Below, piece by piece: positions 8,520 through 18,245 of a stretch of 64,000 nt of DNA. The DNA comes from Rhodospirillaceae bacterium (GTDB lineage: Bacteria; Pseudomonadota; Alphaproteobacteria; Dongiales; Dongiaceae): positions 186,001-250,000 of the forward strand of contig SSEL01000001.1 of assembly GCA_008012315.1 (NCBI GenBank), given 5' to 3'. Within the stretch, counting starts at the first letter, position 1; each line of letters starts with the position of its first letter. Made by a program: the position numbers and the translations under genes. Under the pieces are notes generated by a model, which worked only from the letters and a program-made list of their open reading frames with translations, was not told where the DNA came from and searched no databases.

Positions 8520-9776
8520 ATGAATCTTCAAGATCTAAAGCGTCAAACCCCAGCCGAACTCCTGGAATTCGCCGAAAGCCTGCAGATTGAGAATGCCAGT
8601 AATCTGCGCCGCCAGGACATGATGTTCGCCATCCTCAAGCAGCTGGCGGAAAACGATACCGCCATCTTCGGTGATGGCGTTTTGGAAATCCTCCAGGACG
8701 GCTTCGGCTTTTTGCGCAGTCCGGAAGCCAATTACCTGCCGGGTCCTGATGATATCTATGTCAGCCCCAGCCAGGTGCGGCGTTTTGGCCTGCGGACCGG
8801 CGATACGGTCGAGGGTCAGATCCGCGCGCCCAAGGATGGCGAGCGCTATTTCGCGCTGCTGAAGGTCAACAAGATCAATTTCGACGAGCCGGACAAGCTG
8901 CGTCACCGGATCAATTTCGACAATCTGACACCGCTCTATCCCGATGAGCGGCTGAAGATGGAAAACGAAGATCCGACCAAGAAGGACATCACCAGCCGGG
9001 TCATCGATCTCATTTCGCCGATCGGCAAGGGCCAGCGCGCCTTGATCGTGGCGCCGCCGCGCACCGGTAAGACGGTGATGCTGCAGAACATCGCCCATTC
9101 GATCTCGACCAATCATCCTGAATGCTATCTGATCGTGCTGCTGATCGATGAGCGGCCGGAAGAAGTTACCGACATGGCCCGCTCGGTCAAGGGCGAGGTT
9201 GTCAGCTCGACCTTCGACGAACCGGCGGCGCGTCACGTCCAGGTGGCGGAAATGGTGATCGAGAAGGCGAAGCGCCTGGTCGAGCATAAGCGCGATGTCG
9301 TCATCCTGCTGGATTCCATCACCCGTCTCGCCCGCGCCTATAACACCGTCGTGCCTTCATCGGGCAAGGTGCTGACCGGTGGTGTCGATGCCAATGCCTT
9401 GCAGCGGCCGAAACGTTTCTTCGGCGCCGCGCGTAACATCGAAGAAGGTGGGTCGCTGACCATCATCGCCACTGCGCTGATCGATACCGGCAGCCGCATG
9501 GACGAAGTCATCTTCGAAGAATTCAAGGGCACCGGTAACTCGGAAATCATCCTCGACCGCAAGCTCAGCGACAAGCGCACCTTCCCGGCGATCGACATCA
9601 CCAAGTCGGGCACCCGCAAGGAAGAGCTGCTGGTCGACAAGGGCAAGCTCAGCAAGATGTGGGTGCTGCGCCGCATCCTGATGCCGATGGGCGTCACTGA
9701 TGCGATGGAGTTCCTGCTCGATAAGCTGAAGCATTCCAAGACCAACAACGATTTCTTCCAGTCGATGAATCAGTAA
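8520..9776 (+). CDS. rho: Transcription termination factor Rho
   Basis: Hexameric RNA-dependent ATPase/helicase that ends transcription at rho-dependent sites. The 418-residue protein starts [15 protein letters not shown] and has an N-terminal three-helix domain, a cold-shock RNA-binding domain at about residues 50-120 ([15 protein letters not shown]), and Walker A APPRTGKT near residue 178. [22 protein letters not shown] contains the R-loop region. The start was chosen by family alignment from memory. A strong hairpin terminator follows 22 bp after the stop codon. Confidence 0.95.
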   Translation: MNLQDLKRQTPAELLEFAESLQIENASNLRRQDMMFAILKQLAENDTAIFGDGVLEILQDGFGFLRSPEANYLPGPDDIYVSPSQVRRFGLRTGDTVEGQIRAPKDGERYFALLKVNKINFDEPDKLRHRINFDNLTPLYPDERLKMENEDPTKKDITSRVIDLISPIGKGQRALIVAPPRTGKTVMLQNIAHSISTNHPECYLIVLLIDERPEEVTDMARSVKGEVVSSTFDEPAARHVQVAEMVIEKAKRLVEHKRDVVILLDSITRLARAYNTVVPSSGKVLTGGVDANALQRPKRFFGAARNIEEGGSLTIIATALIDTGSRMDEVIFEEFKGTGNSEIILDRKLSDKRTFPAIDITKSGTRKEELLVDKGKLSKMWVLRRILMPMGVTDAMEFLLDKLKHSKTNNDFFQSMNQ

Positions 9777-9797
9777 TCGGCTGTAGGTCGAAAAACG

Positions 9798-9830
9798 AAG
9801 AGGCGGCACCCGACGGTGCCGCCTCTTTCA
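9798..9830 (+). terminator. Intrinsic terminator after rho, possibly bidirectional
   Basis: A perfect 13-bp stem (9798-9810 with 9815-9827, GC-rich GAGGCGGCACC arm) closes a CGAC tetraloop and is followed by a short T-rich stretch. It lies between rho and the convergent cupin gene and could serve both. Confidence 0.85.
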
Positions 9831-9865
9831 TATCGAACGCGCCGGTCCTATCAGTGCCAATCCTG

Positions 9866-10339
9866 TCATGGCGTTGGCTTCGGTGTTGCCGGCTGCAATC
9901 CGTAACGCGCCATCACCTCCAGCAGCTTGGCATGGTCGGGCCCGCCGCTGCCGCTGATGGCAGCGGCGACATCGTGAAAATATTGCACACCGATATCCGG
10001 CGAGAGGGTGATCAGCGCACGTGCTGTGCGGTCATGTGGATTGCTGAAAGCATGAACGGCACCGCGCGGCGTGTACATATGATCGCCTGGCATAAGATCA
10101 CGGGTTTCATCGCCGACGACATAGCGCAGCCTGCCCTCCAGCACATAGACAAGCTCTTCATTATCCCGGTGGGCATGAGGTGGCGGTACAAGCGAGCCGG
10201 GCGGAACGATCAGCTCGAACATGCCAAAACCGGCGCCACTGAGCGTGCCGTCCATCAAGTAGCGGATTTCCAGAGGGCCGATCCTGACGACCGGCACCGG
10301 CTGTTCACTATGTTCCGATCCGTGATTTTGCGGCGGCAT
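9866..10339 (-). CDS. Cupin-domain protein
   Basis: A 157-residue protein with a single conserved cupin barrel. The first motif is PPGSLVPPPHAHRDNEELVYVLEG, with metal-binding His-x-His and Glu, and the second is PGDHMYTPRGAVHAFSN. The tail PDIGVQYFHDVA resembles the C-terminus of small cupin_2 proteins annotated as quercetin dioxygenase-like. A good ribosome-binding site (AGGAG) precedes the ATG at 10339. Substrate unknown. It converges on rho and is divergent from the LysE-type gene. Confidence 0.8.
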   Translation of the reverse strand: MPPQNHGSEHSEQPVPVVRIGPLEIRYLMDGTLSGAGFGMFELIVPPGSLVPPPHAHRDNEELVYVLEGRLRYVVGDETRDLMPGDHMYTPRGAVHAFSNPHDRTARALITLSPDIGVQYFHDVAAAISGSGGPDHAKLLEVMARYGLQPATPKPTP

Positions 10340-10543
10340 ATTCGTCTCCTTATCCGCTTCCGGTCTTGCCGTTTAGGCAATCGGAGATTGTCGAAACGAT
10401 GATGACAGAGGCGTTTTGCGATCGCAACGTGCCGCATGTACCGCCCCTTGCTCCAGAGGCTCATTGCGTTTCACGATTGGTGATGGCTTATTTCTGACGG
10501 CCGGCCGATAACCGGGCCGGGGACGACGGTTCGGAGGAACGGC

Positions 10544-11170
10544 ATGATCGATCCGGTGACCTTGACGACTTATGGCGCGATCGTGCTCGGCTTTGTTTTC
10601 ATTCCTGGGCCGGCGACGCTTCTCACCATTGCGCGGTCGACCGGTTCGGGCACCAGAGCGGGCCTTGCGACCGGATTCGGTATCGCGGCTGGCGATCTGG
10701 TTCATACGGCTTTGGCAATCATCGGTCTTTCTGCACTCATTGCCGCATCGGCCATGCTCTTCGGCATCATCAAATATATCGGCGCCGCTTATCTTCTTTA
10801 TCTTGGCCTGCGCAGCATGGTCGAGAAGACGCCGGCAAATTTCCCTGGCGGCGCCTTGCCGATCTCGCCGGGCAAGGCCTTTCGCCAAGCCATGCTGGCC
10901 GAGCTGTTGAACCCGAAGACAGCCTTGTTCTTCCTTGCCTTCCTGCCGCAATTCGTCCGGGCGGGGAACGGACCGGTCGCGCTGCAACTGACGATTCTCG
11001 GCATCGTGTTTGTCATGCTGGGCCTTGTCAGCACCGTGATCTTCGCGGTCTGCGCCGCCCGTCTCGGCCGGTTGCTGCGGCGCCATCCGGGGGTAGTGAA
11101 ATGGCAAGGCAAAATCGTCGGCGGAATCTATTGCGCGCTCGGTCTGCGTCTGGCTCTGCAGCATCGCTGA
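10544..11170 (+). CDS. LysE/RhtB-family amino acid exporter
   Basis: A 208-residue membrane protein with the family pattern of about six helices: an N-terminal helix containing FIPGPATLLTIARS, a GxxxGxxxGD-type stretch (GLATGFGIAAGDLVH), and NPKTALFFLAFLPQFV in the middle. Members export threonine, homoserine, lysine or other metabolites; the substrate cannot be told. An AGGA ribosome-binding site lies 6 bp before the ATG. It is divergent from the cupin gene. Confidence 0.88.
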   Translation: MIDPVTLTTYGAIVLGFVFIPGPATLLTIARSTGSGTRAGLATGFGIAAGDLVHTALAIIGLSALIAASAMLFGIIKYIGAAYLLYLGLRSMVEKTPANFPGGALPISPGKAFRQAMLAELLNPKTALFFLAFLPQFVRAGNGPVALQLTILGIVFVMLGLVSTVIFAVCAARLGRLLRRHPGVVKWQGKIVGGIYCALGLRLALQHR

Positions 11171-11401
11171 CTGCAGGGTCCCTCTTGCCGCACTGACATG
11201 TTTCGGTCATCTGGCCATAACGCAGCGGTCATGGGCGGCGACTAGGGTCTTACGGCCGGTTTCCTGAGATGATGGTAGCCTCGATCGGCGACGCTTTTCC
11301 GGGGTGTTCAACCTTCGGGCTTGCGCCGGTCTGCTTGTCGACACCTTCCTGTCAGTTTCCGGCAGTTGACTTACAGCTATCCACTGATCGGGATTTTCAG
11401 C

Positions 11402-13384
11402 ATGACGCAAGCCACCGAGACATCTGCAATCGTCACATCGCGCCGCCAGACGCTCAAATTGCTCGCCGGGGCGCCCCTGCTGCCGCTCGCCGGTTCCATT
11501 ACGGCTGGCGCTATGGGTGCCGGCGCGGCTTTCCTGCCGGAACTGGCGCAGGCCCGGTCGGCGGTGAAAGCCGCGACATTCGTCTCGATGGCGGCCCCCG
11601 GCCTCGACGATGCGGCGGCGATGGCGACGACGACGGTCGGCTCCAGCATGTCGGTGACTTATGCCGATGGCGCCAAGCAGGATTTCAAGCTGGGCTATAA
11701 GCCCTTTTTCGTCACCGGCGCCGAGGTGCCGGACGGCAAGGGCGGCAGCGTCATCGCCGGCGGCTATTACGACATCGCCGGCAAACCGATCCTCGACCCG
11801 TCCTCCAGCGAGGCGCAGAAGCCGCAGTTCTTCTCCGACTGCCCGGACGGCACCAGCCTCTTGAAGATCAAGGACGCCAAGGTGAATGGCGTGACCGGCA
11901 ATCCGGTCTTCGCGGTGGTGCAGTTCGAATACACGACCTCGGATTCCACCGGCGGCGATATGTATGGCAAGCTGCCCTCGCCGATTGCCGTGCTGACGCT
12001 CGATCAGGACAAGAAGACCGGTGCGCTGAAACTGGTGAAGTATTTCAATGTCGATACCGCGCCGGCCCATGGCCTGTGGATCACCTGCGGCGCCAGCCTC
12101 TCGCCCTGGAACACGCATCTTTCCAGCGAGGAATATGAGCCGGATGCGACCAAGATCGCCTCGGACGAGGAATTCCGCAGCTTCAGCCAGAACCTGTTCG
12201 GCGATCCGGAAAAAGCCAATCCCTATCTCTACGGCCATCTGCCGGAAGTGACGGTTCATGCCGATGGCACCGGCACCATCAAGAAGCATTTCTGTGTCGG
12301 GCGCATCTCCCATGAACTGGTGCAGGTGATGCCCGACGAGCGCACCGTGCTGATGGGTGACGATGCCACCAATGGCGGCCTTTTCATGTTCGTCGCCGAT
12401 AAAAAGCGCGATCTCAGGGCCGGCACGCTCTATGTCGCCAAGTGGCATCAGAAGACGGCGGAGAAGGGCGGCAGCGCCGCTTTGAGCTGGATCAAGCTCG
12501 GCCATGCCACCAGCGATGAGATCGAAGCCATGGCCAGCCAGGTGAAGTCATCCGCCGATATCATCGACGTGAAATGGGAAGATCCGCAGGACCCGAGCTA
12601 TACGAAGATCCCCTATAGCGGCAAGCCGAACTGGGTGAAGATCGTTCCCGGCCAGGAAAAGGCCGCCGCTTTCCTGGAGACGCACCGCTATGCGGTGCTG
12701 AAGGGCGGCAGCCTTGGCTTCACCAAGATGGAAGGCACCACGGTCAATGCGAAGGACAAGACCGCTTATTCGGCGATGAGCTATATCAAGAAGGAAATGA
12801 CCAACGGTTCCGGCGGTATCTCGGTAAAGGGCCCGGCGGCCGGCGCCGTCTATGCTCTCAAGATGAGCGGCCATCAGAAGGATGATGCGGGTGCCGCGAT
12901 CCACAGCGATTGGGTGCCTGTCACCATGACGGCGGAACTGATCGGCGAGGATCTGAAGGATGCCGATGCCGTCGGCAACCTCGCCAATCCGGACAAGATC
13001 GCCAACCCGGATAATCTGAAATTTTCCGAGAAGCTGCGCACGCTCTTCATCGGCGAGGATAGCGGCCTCCATGTCAATAATTACCTCTGGGCCTATAACG
13101 TCGACACCAAGCAATTATCGCGCTTGCTCTCGACCCCGGCGGGCGCGGAATCGACCGGCCTCCATGCCGTCGACGAGATCAACGGCTTCACGTATGTGAT
13201 GACCAATTTCCAGCATGCCGGCGATTGGGAGTTGGAGAAGGACGCCAATGGCAAGGTCACCGGCGGCCTGCATGCGAAGGTCTATGAACAGCTGACGCCG
13301 ATGATCAAGGCTAATTACGCCGACAGCCATGGCAAGCTGGGCGGCGCGGTCGGCCATCTCACCGGCATGCCGGCGACCGCCTGA
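11402..13384 (+). CDS. PhoX-family (DUF839) Tat-exported phosphatase-like protein
   Basis: A 660-residue protein, the usual PhoX length. The N-terminus holds a twin-arginine signal, SRRQTLKLLAGAPLLPLAGS at about residues 14-33, followed by an Ala-rich stretch with a likely cleavage site after AQA. PhoX enzymes are periplasmic Ca2+/Fe3+ phosphomonoesterases. Family-like blocks include TPAHGLWITCGASLSPWNTHLSSEE-type sequence near residue 225 and GDDATNGGLFMFV near 320. The ATG at 11402 was chosen over an upstream in-frame start because it places the Tat motif correctly. No convincing Pho box was found upstream. Confidence 0.82.
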   Translation: MTQATETSAIVTSRRQTLKLLAGAPLLPLAGSITAGAMGAGAAFLPELAQARSAVKAATFVSMAAPGLDDAAAMATTTVGSSMSVTYADGAKQDFKLGYKPFFVTGAEVPDGKGGSVIAGGYYDIAGKPILDPSSSEAQKPQFFSDCPDGTSLLKIKDAKVNGVTGNPVFAVVQFEYTTSDSTGGDMYGKLPSPIAVLTLDQDKKTGALKLVKYFNVDTAPAHGLWITCGASLSPWNTHLSSEEYEPDATKIASDEEFRSFSQNLFGDPEKANPYLYGHLPEVTVHADGTGTIKKHFCVGRISHELVQVMPDERTVLMGDDATNGGLFMFVADKKRDLRAGTLYVAKWHQKTAEKGGSAALSWIKLGHATSDEIEAMASQVKSSADIIDVKWEDPQDPSYTKIPYSGKPNWVKIVPGQEKAAAFLETHRYAVLKGGSLGFTKMEGTTVNAKDKTAYSAMSYIKKEMTNGSGGISVKGPAAGAVYALKMSGHQKDDAGAAIHSDWVPVTMTAELIGEDLKDADAVGNLANPDKIANPDNLKFSEKLRTLFIGEDSGLHVNNYLWAYNVDTKQLSRLLSTPAGAESTGLHAVDEINGFTYVMTNFQHAGDWELEKDANGKVTGGLHAKVYEQLTPMIKANYADSHGKLGGAVGHLTGMPATA

Positions 13385-13431
13385 ATTTGCCGCCGATCCG
13401 GGTAGGGAGGGATCCCCCCCGGCTCGCGCTG

Positions 13432-14154
13432 CTACATGCGCTCCTTGATGCCGTGCTTCAGCAGCCACCAATTGACCGGGTAACTGGTGAGAAAGCCGGC
13501 GATCATGGCAAGCTGCATCATGAACCAGAACTCGGGCGTGGGAACTTCGAGACGCGTGCCGAGCAGATGACGGAAAAGCACGAACTGCGCGATCGCCATG
13601 AATCCGTACATGCCGATCTGCCAGGCCGTCAGCGACAGCGTATCGGCTTTGACTGCTTGGACGAGACCATGCCAGACCCCCAGCTCGCGCATCGGCTTGA
13701 TGGTGAAATACTGGAAAGCAACGCCGATTGAGAAAGCGAAGATGAAATCGAGAATCCAAATGGCAAATATCTTCTCCCCAAAAAGGCTTCGCCAGCCGAA
13801 CCACACGGCGATGCCGGGCGCCAGGAAGGCCAACCATTCGGCGATAAGATCGCCCAGGGTGCAGCCGCTGCCGCAATGGCTGGCGCCTTTGGCGACCATG
13901 ACTGGGAAGGGCGTCTGCTTTTTTGCGGCATCCTTGCCGGCGCTTTGCGCGTGAGCGTGTGTGGCGAGGCGACCATAGCGGAGATAGCCCCATAAGGTGA
14001 AGCCGGTGCCGAAGAGCGCTGTCACCGGCCAGACCACGTTCATGATCCACATTTTCTGCGGATTACGCCATTCATCCCAAGCGATCCAGGCTGCAACGAC
14101 AAAGCCCGCAGCGAGGGCCAGGATGGCAAGGTAATGCAGCCATTCAGGAATCAT
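13432..14154 (-). CDS. DUF4396 integral membrane protein
   Basis: A 240-residue protein with roughly six hydrophobic segments. The central motif ASHCGSGCTLGDLIAEW contains a conserved Cys pair and His, matching the DUF4396 family as I recall it, and FAFSIGVAFQYFTIKPM is also typical. The paired cysteines suggest metal or redox chemistry, but no function is established. It converges with the PhoX-like gene and is preceded by a small basic protein gene. Confidence 0.72.
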   Translation of the reverse strand: MIPEWLHYLAILALAAGFVVAAWIAWDEWRNPQKMWIMNVVWPVTALFGTGFTLWGYLRYGRLATHAHAQSAGKDAAKKQTPFPVMVAKGASHCGSGCTLGDLIAEWLAFLAPGIAVWFGWRSLFGEKIFAIWILDFIFAFSIGVAFQYFTIKPMRELGVWHGLVQAVKADTLSLTAWQIGMYGFMAIAQFVLFRHLLGTRLEVPTPEFWFMMQLAMIAGFLTSYPVNWWLLKHGIKERM

Positions 14155-14245
14155 CGCTTATGCCGCTTTGAGTGAGGCGACGTGCCAGGACAGCCCGATC
14201 GGCGCCGGCTTGGCCGAGGCCAGCCAGCCGAGACCGACAACCGGG

Positions 14246-14467
14246 TCAGCGCTGGGGCTTGTCGCGACGCTCGGGAAGCTGTCGTTCGTCAGGTTTGTCC
14301 TGGATGGCACCGCCGAGATCGAAACCCGGGCGGTCCTTCGACCCGGGCGCAGGATCGCGACTCGCGACGCGCGAGTCCGGTCGCTCGGTTTTGACGGTGG
14401 GCTTAGCTGGGGCAAGTTCGGGGGGCTTAGCCCGGGCAAGTTCATTTCGCTTGTCGCTCGTCATCAT
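14246..14467 (-). CDS. Small charged protein, unknown function
   Basis: A 73-residue, strongly charged, probably disordered protein rich in Lys, Arg, Asp, Glu and Pro, ending KPDERQLPERRDKPQR. The block DRPGFDLGGAIQDK recalls short alphaproteobacterial proteins with a PGFDLGGS motif. The start (ATGATG at 14467 or 14464) has a clear ribosome-binding site, CCGGAGAA, just upstream, which separates it from overlapping frames. It lies 91 bp before the DUF4396 gene on the same strand. Confidence 0.55.
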   Translation of the reverse strand: MMTSDKRNELARAKPPELAPAKPTVKTERPDSRVASRDPAPGSKDRPGFDLGGAIQDKPDERQLPERRDKPQR

Positions 14468-14584
14468 TTCTCCGGTCCATGTCATTGGTGCCATCACGGA
14501 AACAACGGAACGCTGCAGCTGTTCCCGTCCGCGAAGGGGCGGCCGGGATTGAGCCGATAGCCATCCCGGACGCGCCACTGGAGA

Positions 14585-14806
14585 TCAGCCCAGCCGTCGA
14601 TAAGGATAAAACGGTTTGACATGCCAATTCACGAATTGACCTTTTGACGAAGCGCGCAATAATTCGTTGAAGACTTTTCTTGGGACATTTCTGTAGTCGT
14701 AGAGGTGCCCTCCGGCAAAGCGTAGCCGCAATGTCCGGCTACGCGCGTCATAGCCCCCGCTTTTGACGCTTTTCGAATCGAAATCCTGCATCCGTATCCG
14801 TTCCAT
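14585..14806 (-). CDS. KTSC-domain protein
   Basis: A 73-residue protein. SKSVKSGGYDARSRTLRLRF followed by GGHLYDYRNVPRKVFNELLRASSKGQFVNWHVK fits the KTSC domain, named after the C-terminal domain found with lysyl-tRNA synthetase-like proteins. Function is unknown; RNA or nucleotide binding has been suggested for the family. Starts are possible at 14806 or 14791 (ATG); the latter has the better purine-rich leader. It is divergent or isolated from its neighbours. Confidence 0.65.
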   Translation of the reverse strand: MERIRMQDFDSKSVKSGGYDARSRTLRLRFAGGHLYDYRNVPRKVFNELLRASSKGQFVNWHVKPFYPYRRLG

Positions 14807-14963
14807 GGGCAATAAATGGGCGATGTCGAAGGGGTGTCCAAGAGGCCTCTTCAAATGGATCCGACCGGCTGCGGCATCTCAGCGGGTCGGACATCGATCA
14901 TGGCAGATTGCTTCGCTTGGCCGCCATTTGCAAAGTCGGCCACAAATCGAGCGTCGAGAAAGG

Positions 14964-15599
14964 TCAGTTCTTGCGACCGGGTCGGCGGACGGCGCGGATC
15001 TTGCCGCTTTTGCCGCCGCCACAGAAGAAGCGGTCGGCACCAGCTTCCAGCCCGGATATGCCTGTGCCGGCCGGCATTTCCAGGCTCTCCAGCACCTCGC
15101 CGCTTTTCGGATCGATCCGCCGCAACTCGCTTTCGTCGTTTTCCCAGGTGGCATGCCACAACTCGCCATCGGTCCAGGTGACGCCGGTAACGAAGCGGTT
15201 GGTCTCGATGCTGCGCAAGACTTTGCCGGTTTCCGGATCGACCTGGTGGATCTTGCGTGCGCGATATTCACCGACCCATAGCGATCCCTCGGCCCAGGCC
15301 AGGCCGGAATCGCCGCCATTGCCGGGCGCAGGAATCGTGGACAATACCTCGCCGGTTTTCGGATCGATCTTCTGGATGCGGCTCTCGGCGATCTGGAAGA
15401 GATGCTGGCCGTCGAAGGCCGTGCCTGCATGTGCCGGGACTTTGATTTCGTGTTTCATCTGGCCGCTATCCGGATCGAGGGCGTTCAGCCTGTCGCCGGA
15501 GGCGAACCAGACCTGCTTGCCGTCATAGGTGAGGCCATGCACCGCCTCGACGCCGGGAAAGGGACCATATTCGCGAAGAACATTGGCTATGCGTTTCAT
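14964..15599 (-). CDS. Beta-propeller (Vgb/glutaminyl cyclase-like) protein
   Basis: A 211-residue protein made of about five repeats of the form (I/L)DPxSGxVLxSIxxP...GLAWxxGxLWVGE, i.e. propeller blades. No signal peptide is visible, so it is probably cytoplasmic. Similar proteins are annotated as streptogramin-lyase-like or glutamine cyclotransferase-like, but catalytic residues cannot be assigned here. The ATG at 15599 follows a GAGAG site. It lies just downstream of the winged-helix regulator on the same strand. Confidence 0.65.
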   Translation of the reverse strand: MKRIANVLREYGPFPGVEAVHGLTYDGKQVWFASGDRLNALDPDSGQMKHEIKVPAHAGTAFDGQHLFQIAESRIQKIDPKTGEVLSTIPAPGNGGDSGLAWAEGSLWVGEYRARKIHQVDPETGKVLRSIETNRFVTGVTWTDGELWHATWENDESELRRIDPKSGEVLESLEMPAGTGISGLEAGADRFFCGGGKSGKIRAVRRPGRKN

Positions 15600-15666
15600 C
15601 TCTCTCAATCCTTCTATCGTGTTGCGTATAGATCGATGGCATTGCGTCCATCGATCCTGAGCAAAC

Positions 15667-16890
15667 CTAGTCGCCGGGCAGAGAGGCCGTGAGTAACAAT
15701 GTCGTCGCGAAACCCGGCATCGGCGGGGTGATCCAGCGGCGGGCACGTCCCTGTCCGAAGGATTGGACCTTGCCCGCTCTTGCCAGATCCTCGAGCGCCC
15801 GCTGCACACTGCGCTGGCTGGTATCAAGTGCCAGCGCCAAGGCCGAGCTCGACCAGGATTCACCGTCGGCGAGAAAAGCGAGAACCGCGGCGTGCTTCTC
15901 GTCCAACGGCCGCGCCAGCACCACGATGTCCGTTTCTCCATCACGTGCCGCCACGGTAAAACCATCCTTGGTCGCGGTTACATCGATCAGGTCGCGCAGC
16001 ATCGCGCGCAGCCGGCCGATCTCCACCCGCAGCCTTGCGCGATGCGAGCCATCGGCATGTTTTGCACCGAAGGCACGCGCCACCAAGGCATCCCGTGACA
16101 CATCGCCAGGCCAGGCCTCGGCCAGCGCACGGAGGAGGGCGAAGAGCACCGGCCGCGTCGCCAGCGAGACAACCACAGTCCCGTGGCGCAGGACATAGCG
16201 GCAGGCATCGATGACAAGGGCCTGCGAGTCCCCCAGCGCCTCGACATCGGCCAGCAGCATGGGGCGTTCAGCGCCGTTTGCGACCAGGCGTGCTGCCGGC
16301 CTTGTCAGCAGATGCGAAGCAGCCTCGACCTCCGCCGTCAGGGCCGGAATGTCGGCAAGCTGCGCGGCGCGCGCGGCGCGCGATAAGGCTGCATGCGCCT
16401 CCTTGGTCCGCAATCGCCGCATTGCGATGCCAGCGATCATCAGATAATGGGCGGTGATCAAGGCAGGCGGCAGAGGCGTGATGTCAAGCGCAACGAGCCT
16501 CGTTTCAGCCGCGTCGAGACGGCCGATCAACAGCAGGCGCCGGATCTCGAGATAGCGCGCATGGGCGGCATTCACCCGGTCGCCGTGATTTTCCAATGTG
16601 ATCCGCGCCGCATCGAGCGCCTTCACCGGCCAATTCAGCTCACGTGCGGCAAGGGCGATCTCGGCTTCGGCGACGACGCATCGCGCACGGGCAACGGATT
16701 CCTTGGCGCCGAAGGTCCGCATTGCCCGCCGCACCAATAGCTTAGCCCGCTCGAAATCGCCGAGCTGCGCCATGGCGATGCCGCGCAATGCCAAAGCCGG
16801 CGGGTCCTCGCGCAGCGCGATCCGGTTCAAGGCGCCGAGCGGGTCACCCGCCGCCAATGCCTGGGCTGCGGCGGTAATCAGGGAATCCAT
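15667..16890 (-). CDS. Helical-repeat transcriptional regulator with C-terminal winged helix
   Basis: A 407-residue protein. The N-terminal half is Ala/Leu-rich helical hairpins resembling TPR repeats, of the sort LGDFERAKLLVRRAMRTFG. The C-terminal half has a helix-turn-helix region around SSSALALALDTSQRSVQRALEDLARAGKV and a preceding OmpR-like stretch (GSHRARLRVEIGRLRAML). It is divergent from the DUF899 gene with 145 bp between them, and the propeller gene follows, so it probably controls one or both. The effector is unknown. Confidence 0.68.
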   Translation of the reverse strand: MDSLITAAAQALAAGDPLGALNRIALREDPPALALRGIAMAQLGDFERAKLLVRRAMRTFGAKESVARARCVVAEAEIALAARELNWPVKALDAARITLENHGDRVNAAHARYLEIRRLLLIGRLDAAETRLVALDITPLPPALITAHYLMIAGIAMRRLRTKEAHAALSRAARAAQLADIPALTAEVEAASHLLTRPAARLVANGAERPMLLADVEALGDSQALVIDACRYVLRHGTVVVSLATRPVLFALLRALAEAWPGDVSRDALVARAFGAKHADGSHRARLRVEIGRLRAMLRDLIDVTATKDGFTVAARDGETDIVVLARPLDEKHAAVLAFLADGESWSSSALALALDTSQRSVQRALEDLARAGKVQSFGQGRARRWITPPMPGFATTLLLTASLPGD

Positions 16891-17035
16891 GGAAATCCCG
16901 CCAGATTTGTCACTCCCGCCGGTGGATCGCCGATCCTAATCTAAGTCCTCAGGATCGACCAACGCTCGATCACGAGCACGGTCATTATCCACGAAGGAAG
17001 AAAATCCCCGAGATATCTCGAAGGAGGAATGAGCG

Positions 17036-17809
17036 ATGACCAAGCATCTGACCGGCACGCGCGAGGACTGGATGAAGGCGCGGCTCGATTTGCTCAAGGC
17101 GGAGAAGGAGTTGACACAGCGCAATGACGATCTGGCGCGGCAACGCCAGGCGCTGCCCTGGGTGCAGATCGACAAGGACTACCGCTTCGACACCGATCGC
17201 GGCAGTGCGTCATTGAAGGAGCTTTTCAATGGCCGCTCGCAGCTTCTCGTCTACCATTTCATGTTCGGTCCTGATTACAAGGCGGGCTGCCCGTCCTGCT
17301 CGTCGATCGCGGATGGCTTCAACGGCATCTTCATCCATCTGGAACATCACGATGTCACGCTGATGGCCATATCGCGCGCGCCGCTCGTGAAGCTGCAAGC
17401 CTTCAAGCAGCGGATGGGCTGGACCTTCCCCTGGGCGTCGTCCGCCGGCAGCGATTTCAATGCCGATTTCAATGTCTGGTTCTCGGAAGAACAGCAGCGC
17501 GCTGGCGATATCTATTATAACTACCAGGAAGAGCCTGAGCCCGCATGGCGCGCCGGCAAGGAAGGCGGCGGACAGAGTGCCGAGGACAAGTTCGCCGCGA
17601 TGAGCGGCACCGATAGCGCCACCTATCAGCGCGACCGCCCGGGCCTCAGCGCCTTCGCGCTGCAGGACGGCGTCGTCTATCATACCTATTCAGCTTATGC
17701 CCGCGGCCTCGATGCCCTCTGGGGCATGTATCCCTGGCTCGACCGCGCGCCGAAAGGCCGCAACGAAGCCGGTGGCGTCTGGTGGAAGCGGCATGACGAG
17801 TATGATTGA
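17036..17809 (+). CDS. DUF899 thioredoxin-like protein
   Basis: A 257-residue member of the DUF899 family, which has a thioredoxin-like fold. Conserved blocks seen are WMKARLDLLKAEKELTQ, LPWVQIDKDYRFD, LLVYHFMFGPDYKAGCPSCSS (with a CPSC pair) and GMYPWLDRAPKGR. An excellent ribosome-binding site (AAGGAGG) precedes the ATG. Activity is unproven; the CxxC suggests redox chemistry. It is divergent from the winged-helix regulator and converges with cyoD. Confidence 0.85.
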   Translation: MTKHLTGTREDWMKARLDLLKAEKELTQRNDDLARQRQALPWVQIDKDYRFDTDRGSASLKELFNGRSQLLVYHFMFGPDYKAGCPSCSSIADGFNGIFIHLEHHDVTLMAISRAPLVKLQAFKQRMGWTFPWASSAGSDFNADFNVWFSEEQQRAGDIYYNYQEEPEPAWRAGKEGGGQSAEDKFAAMSGTDSATYQRDRPGLSAFALQDGVVYHTYSAYARGLDALWGMYPWLDRAPKGRNEAGGVWWKRHDEYD

Positions 17810-17813
17810 GCAG

Positions 17814-18245
17814 CTATTGCTGCATCTGCATCATCTGGTCCATCGGCATCATGTTGTGACTGAGGTGATCCATGATCCAGATCGATCCGGCGACGATCAG
17901 GAAGACCACAAGGACGCCAAAGGCCAGCGCCAGCACATTGTTGGTGTTGTCCGGGCCCGTGGTGACATGGAGGAAGAACACCAGATGCACGCCCATCTGG
18001 GCGATGGCAAGCACGATCAACGCGACCGGAATGGCCGGTGCGTAGATGAGATGCGAACCGGCCAGGTAGAAGGCGGCGACGGTGAGGATGATCGAAAAGC
18101 CGAGGCCGAGATTGGCATTGCGCACCCAATGGCCGCTATCCTCTGCCGGCTCGTCGCCCGGAGCATGATCACCGCGGTGATTCAAGTCTTCGGTTGGGTT
18201 CAGGGCGCCGCGATGGGCGCGCGGATCATAATCGGTGTTGCTCAT
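17814..18245 (-). CDS. cyoD: Cytochrome o ubiquinol oxidase subunit IV
   Basis: Last gene of the bo3 oxidase operon. The 143-residue protein has three membrane helices, with IPVALIVLAIAQMGVHLVFFLH as the conserved central helix and a Met-rich C-terminus (MMPMDQMMQMQQ). Subunit IV supports assembly and CuB binding in E. coli. Its start overlaps the cyoC stop codon by four bases. Confidence 0.92.
   Translation of the reverse strand: MSNTDYDPRAHRGALNPTEDLNHRGDHAPGDEPAEDSGHWVRNANLGLGFSIILTVAAFYLAGSHLIYAPAIPVALIVLAIAQMGVHLVFFLHVTTGPDNTNNVLALAFGVLVVFLIVAGSIWIMDHLSHNMMPMDQMMQMQQ

Noticed and set aside
11349-11367. Pho-box-like CTGTCAG upstream of the PhoX-like gene
   Set aside because: Only one half-site is good; the second repeat at the expected 11-bp spacing does not match.
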